Below are positions 32,867 through 35,084 of a stretch of 35,084 nt of DNA, piece by piece (within the stretch, counting starts at the first letter, position 1; every line of letters starts with the position of its first letter). The stretch lies in contig QZLH01000029.1 of the NCBI GenBank assembly GCA_003833135.1, positions 1 to 35,084 on the forward strand. The letters run 5' to 3'. Origin of the DNA: Oehlia diaphana. Its lineage: Eukaryota > Glomeromycota > Glomeromycetes > Glomerales > Glomeraceae. The notes beneath the pieces are model-generated. The model ran no database searches, was not told the DNA's origin, and was given only the letters and a program-made list of their open reading frames with translations. The translations under genes and the position numbers were made by a program.

Positions 32867-33812
32867 ATGGGTGAGTTCTTCATCGAATTTGGTATATTGT
32901 TTTTTTCGATCTTCTATTTCATATTATATTTATATATATATATATTTTTTTATTTTCTTATTAGATTCTAAAGCAAATTCAGCGTCAACTACATTAAAAT
33001 CCAATCCTCTAATTAATAATTCAACCGCAGTTATTAATAATAGTAATATTGATCCAAAATTTTTGTTATCTAATTTTGAATCAAATCATCGAGATTTTCA
33101 TTTTTTTACGGATTCTCAAGGAAACACCTTTACAACAAGAGATATTCCTTCCCAACAAAGTTTAATTCATAATTGGATGTTACCTATTTTTTCTTTACCA
33201 ACTCCTCCACAACCACATCATCTTTCAATACAAAATACGAGCATTTTTATGAATCAAGTCATGCCCCACATATCTCCTCCAACATCCTCTAACGACATCT
33301 CAACAATCTCTGGCAATATAACTTTCACACATTCATTAAATGAGGCGCAGCCTATGTGTTCAACTTCTAGCATTAATTCTACTACTGTATCTCAACGCAA
33401 CTCTAATTTAACCAGTTCTTCTGCAAAGAACCGTCACGCATGTGATTGGCCTGGATGCACTTGGAGCTTTAAAAGACTCGAACATCTCAAACGTCACATG
33501 ATCACTCATACTGGTGAAAGGAAGTATACTTGTAGTTATCCTGGGTGTGGTAAAAGATTTGGACGTTCTGATAATTTTGCAGCACATTATCGAACTCACA
33601 ATAAAACCACTTCTCGAAAATCTCGCGGCGCAACGAAATCAAAAAATAAAATTCAATTAAATAATCATAACGATATTTCAACGCAATTACACAACAATAA
33701 TATAATGCATAATAATAAGGGTGTAAATAATATTTCGATGCCACAAAATGTAATTTCACAAGAACTTGATGCGTCATATCTTTACTTCTGTGGCAATTCA
33801 AACGACAATTGA
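32867..33812 (+). CDS. C2H2 zinc-finger transcription factor
   Basis: Two exons, join(32867-32870, 32965-33812), 283 aa. Exon 1 is only four bases (ATGG). The 94-nt intron starts GTGAGT and ends TTATTAG, and joining gives MDSKANSAS. Reading through the intron would give hydrophobic YIYIY-type residues and needs a non-ATG start, so the short exon is preferred. Residues 2-155 are Ser/Asn/Thr/Pro-rich and disordered, a likely activation region. Two C2H2 fingers follow: C161/C166/H179/H183 and C191/C196/H209/H213, joined by the canonical TGERKYT linker. Helix residues are FKRLEHLKRH and FGRSDNFAAH; this pair resembles the fingers of Ste12-alpha and Msn2-type fungal regulators (RxEHLKRH, RSDN). 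A basic KTTSRKSRGATKSKNK stretch after them may be a nuclear signal. The tail is Asn-rich. Confidence 0.88.
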
Positions 33813-34379
33813 TCAGGTCACTAACAATATAGGAAAGAACTTATTACTTATTCCACAAAAGGATTATTAAATATCGAAGAATTTCTTTTTTTTTTTACAT
33901 ATTTGAGCTTTTTTCGTAAAACATTTATTGTTTAGTGGACATTTTAAGGTTATACATTTTCTTATACAGTAGAGAATTATCGATTCAATTCTTTTTATTA
34001 GCTTTATTATAATTCTGTATTATTATTTACAAGACTGGTTCTTGTTTTCATTTTTTTTAGCTTCTCATCTTTCTAAATCATTATCTATTATAAATTTTCT
34101 CATTTTCATTTTTAGTTTTTACGATATTCTTGCTTTTTGATTTTATTTGTACTAGAAATAAAAAAATGTTTTAACTGAAGATTTCGAAGTAATATTACAG
34201 TATTTCACGTGAAAATAAATATTATAATACGAAAAAATCACATTTTGAATGATTACATTCTTTTGTGGAACCCAATAATAATATAATTAATATAATACAT
34301 ATTTACTATAGGTATATATCAAATGAAATTAATTTACAAAAATAAAAACAAGTAAAATTTTACATTTTTTTCATTTTTT
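33813..34379. other. Convergent 3' intergenic region
   Basis: AT-rich spacer between the zinc-finger gene stop and the stop of the wall-protein gene on the other strand. No coding signal. Confidence 0.5.
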
Positions 34380-35084
34380 TTACGCAATCATCATAAAAAT
34401 GAAAGTTGCAGTTATTACGGATAAACTCATAGTAACACCCCATAAACCATGACTATTAATATCATGTAAAATTGTCGTAGAATCTGAAACTATAGTATTG
34501 GTAGGAGCTTCAGTAACGGCAATACTCTTCACTACATATAGAGTGGATGGAGGGACGAATGTAGGAATACCTAAGGAATTTATTGTTGAATAACCAGCAA
34601 AGTATGATGTAAGTGTTGTTTCGATTGTTGTCAATTTTGCGTTTTCAGGGACTGGTGTTGGTGTTTCTACACCTGATTCTGTATATGTTGTAACTATCGG
34701 AACACTATAATTGACAAATTAATTTAATATTTCGAAGGAAAAAAAATGTTTACTATTATAGTAAAATGTTTAATACTTACATGTTTGGCGTTGGCGTTAC
34801 ACCTATTGGTGGTGGAGCTTTTGGTATTGGTGGTGGTAGTTCTTTTGGTGGAGGTGCAGGTGGTGGTACTTTTGGTGGTTCTTTTGGTGGTGTTTTTGGT
34901 GGTACTTTTGGAGGCACTTTTGTTGGTACTTTTGGCGGTACTTTTGTTGGTACTTTAGGAGGGACTTTTGTTGGTACTTTAGGAGGTACTTTTGTTGGTA
35001 CTTTTGGAGGTACTTTTGTTGGTACTTTAGGAGGTACTTTTGTTGGTACTTTAGGAGGTACTTTTGTTGGTACTTTTGGAGGTA
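34380..35084 (-). CDS. GPI-anchored Pro/Lys-repeat cell-wall protein, 3' part
   Basis: Runs off the right edge, so the N-terminus is missing. Two exons in view on the minus strand: 34782-35084 plus one base (ends at 34781), and 34380-34704, with a 76-nt intron (GTAAGT..TATAG). The visible product is about 209 aa. First come tandem (V)PPKVPTK repeats, then PPKT/PPKE/PPPAPPPKELPPP, then a Thr/Ser-rich stalk (TTYTESGVETPTPVPEN, TTIETTLTSYFAGYS), and a C-terminal hydrophobic segment GLWGVTMSLSVITATFIFMMIA directly before the stop. That end is typical of a GPI-attachment signal, with the omega site probably near HDINSHG. The Pro-rich repeats and Thr/Ser stalk suggest an extended, O-glycosylated wall or surface protein. 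The repeat number may vary between strains. No family name is given because the head is missing. Confidence 0.8.
34862..35084. repeat. Tandem repeats: 12-bp units grading into 24-bp units
   Basis: 34862-34909 has four 12-bp units of GGTGGTACTTTT type. 34910-35077 has seven 24-bp units (GGAGGTACTTTTGTTGGTACTTTA with few changes; the last base alternates between A and T), and an eighth begins at 35078 and leaves the window. They are in frame and encode PPKx and PPKVPTKV units on the minus strand. Confidence 0.93.

Noticed and set aside
34746..34958. Leu/Val-rich plus-strand ORF of 70 residues
   Set aside because: It is the antisense reading of the Pro/Lys repeats; the minus frame has a proper splice junction and a GPI-type end.
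34862..35084. CRISPR-like regular repeat
   Set aside because: Units are contiguous without spacers, in frame and coding, in a eukaryotic context.

Overview
The window looks like nuclear DNA of a filamentous fungus, most likely an arbuscular mycorrhizal fungus (Glomeromycotina, Rhizophagus-like). This is inferred from three things: very high A+T with long homopolymers, many short GT..AG introns (about 55-130 nt), and F-box and BTB-TLDc genes, families known to be greatly expanded there. No bacterial, organellar or viral genes, CRISPR arrays, tRNAs or rRNAs were recognised. Gene models were assembled by hand from splice sites and frame continuity.

Layout. 1-2900 is gene-free AT-rich DNA holding a nested pair of miniature transposons. 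2906-3589 (-) is an unknown small protein. 4223-5689 (-) and 8940-10547 (-) are two F-box proteins flanking a BTB-BACK-TLDc gene (6880-8403, +). 11901-14432 (-) is a nine-exon phosphoacetylglucosamine mutase (UDP-GlcNAc/chitin precursor pathway) with a second MITE in one intron. It is divergent from 14768-16222 (+), a tail-anchored endonuclease/exonuclease/phosphatase-fold protein. 16658-19378 (+) is a six-exon cobalamin-independent methionine synthase. 19620-20712 (+) is a NAA40/NatD-type histone N-alpha-acetyltransferase, converging on 20777-22397 (-), a candidate Fanconi anaemia core-complex protein (FANCE-like). 22578-23598 (-) is an IAH1-type SGNH esterase.

From about 23600 to 30040 lies a head-to-tail tandem duplication with a period of about 3.2 kb. 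The left copy of its gene is a pseudogene (lost start, two frameshifts, lost splice donor). The right copy (28417-29792, +) is an intact six-exon gene for an unrecognised two-transmembrane glycoprotein. It is followed by a possible PB1-domain protein (30298-31559, -), a two-finger C2H2 transcription factor (32867-33812, +), and the 3' end of a Pro/Lys-repeat GPI-anchored wall protein running off the right edge (-).

The genes do not form one pathway. Loose themes are ubiquitin-ligase adaptors (F-box, BTB), chromatin and DNA repair (NAA40, FANCE), and wall/precursor metabolism (AGM1, GPI protein). The least-described items are the two-TM glycoprotein family with its decayed tandem copy, the FANCE candidate, and the PB1-like protein.
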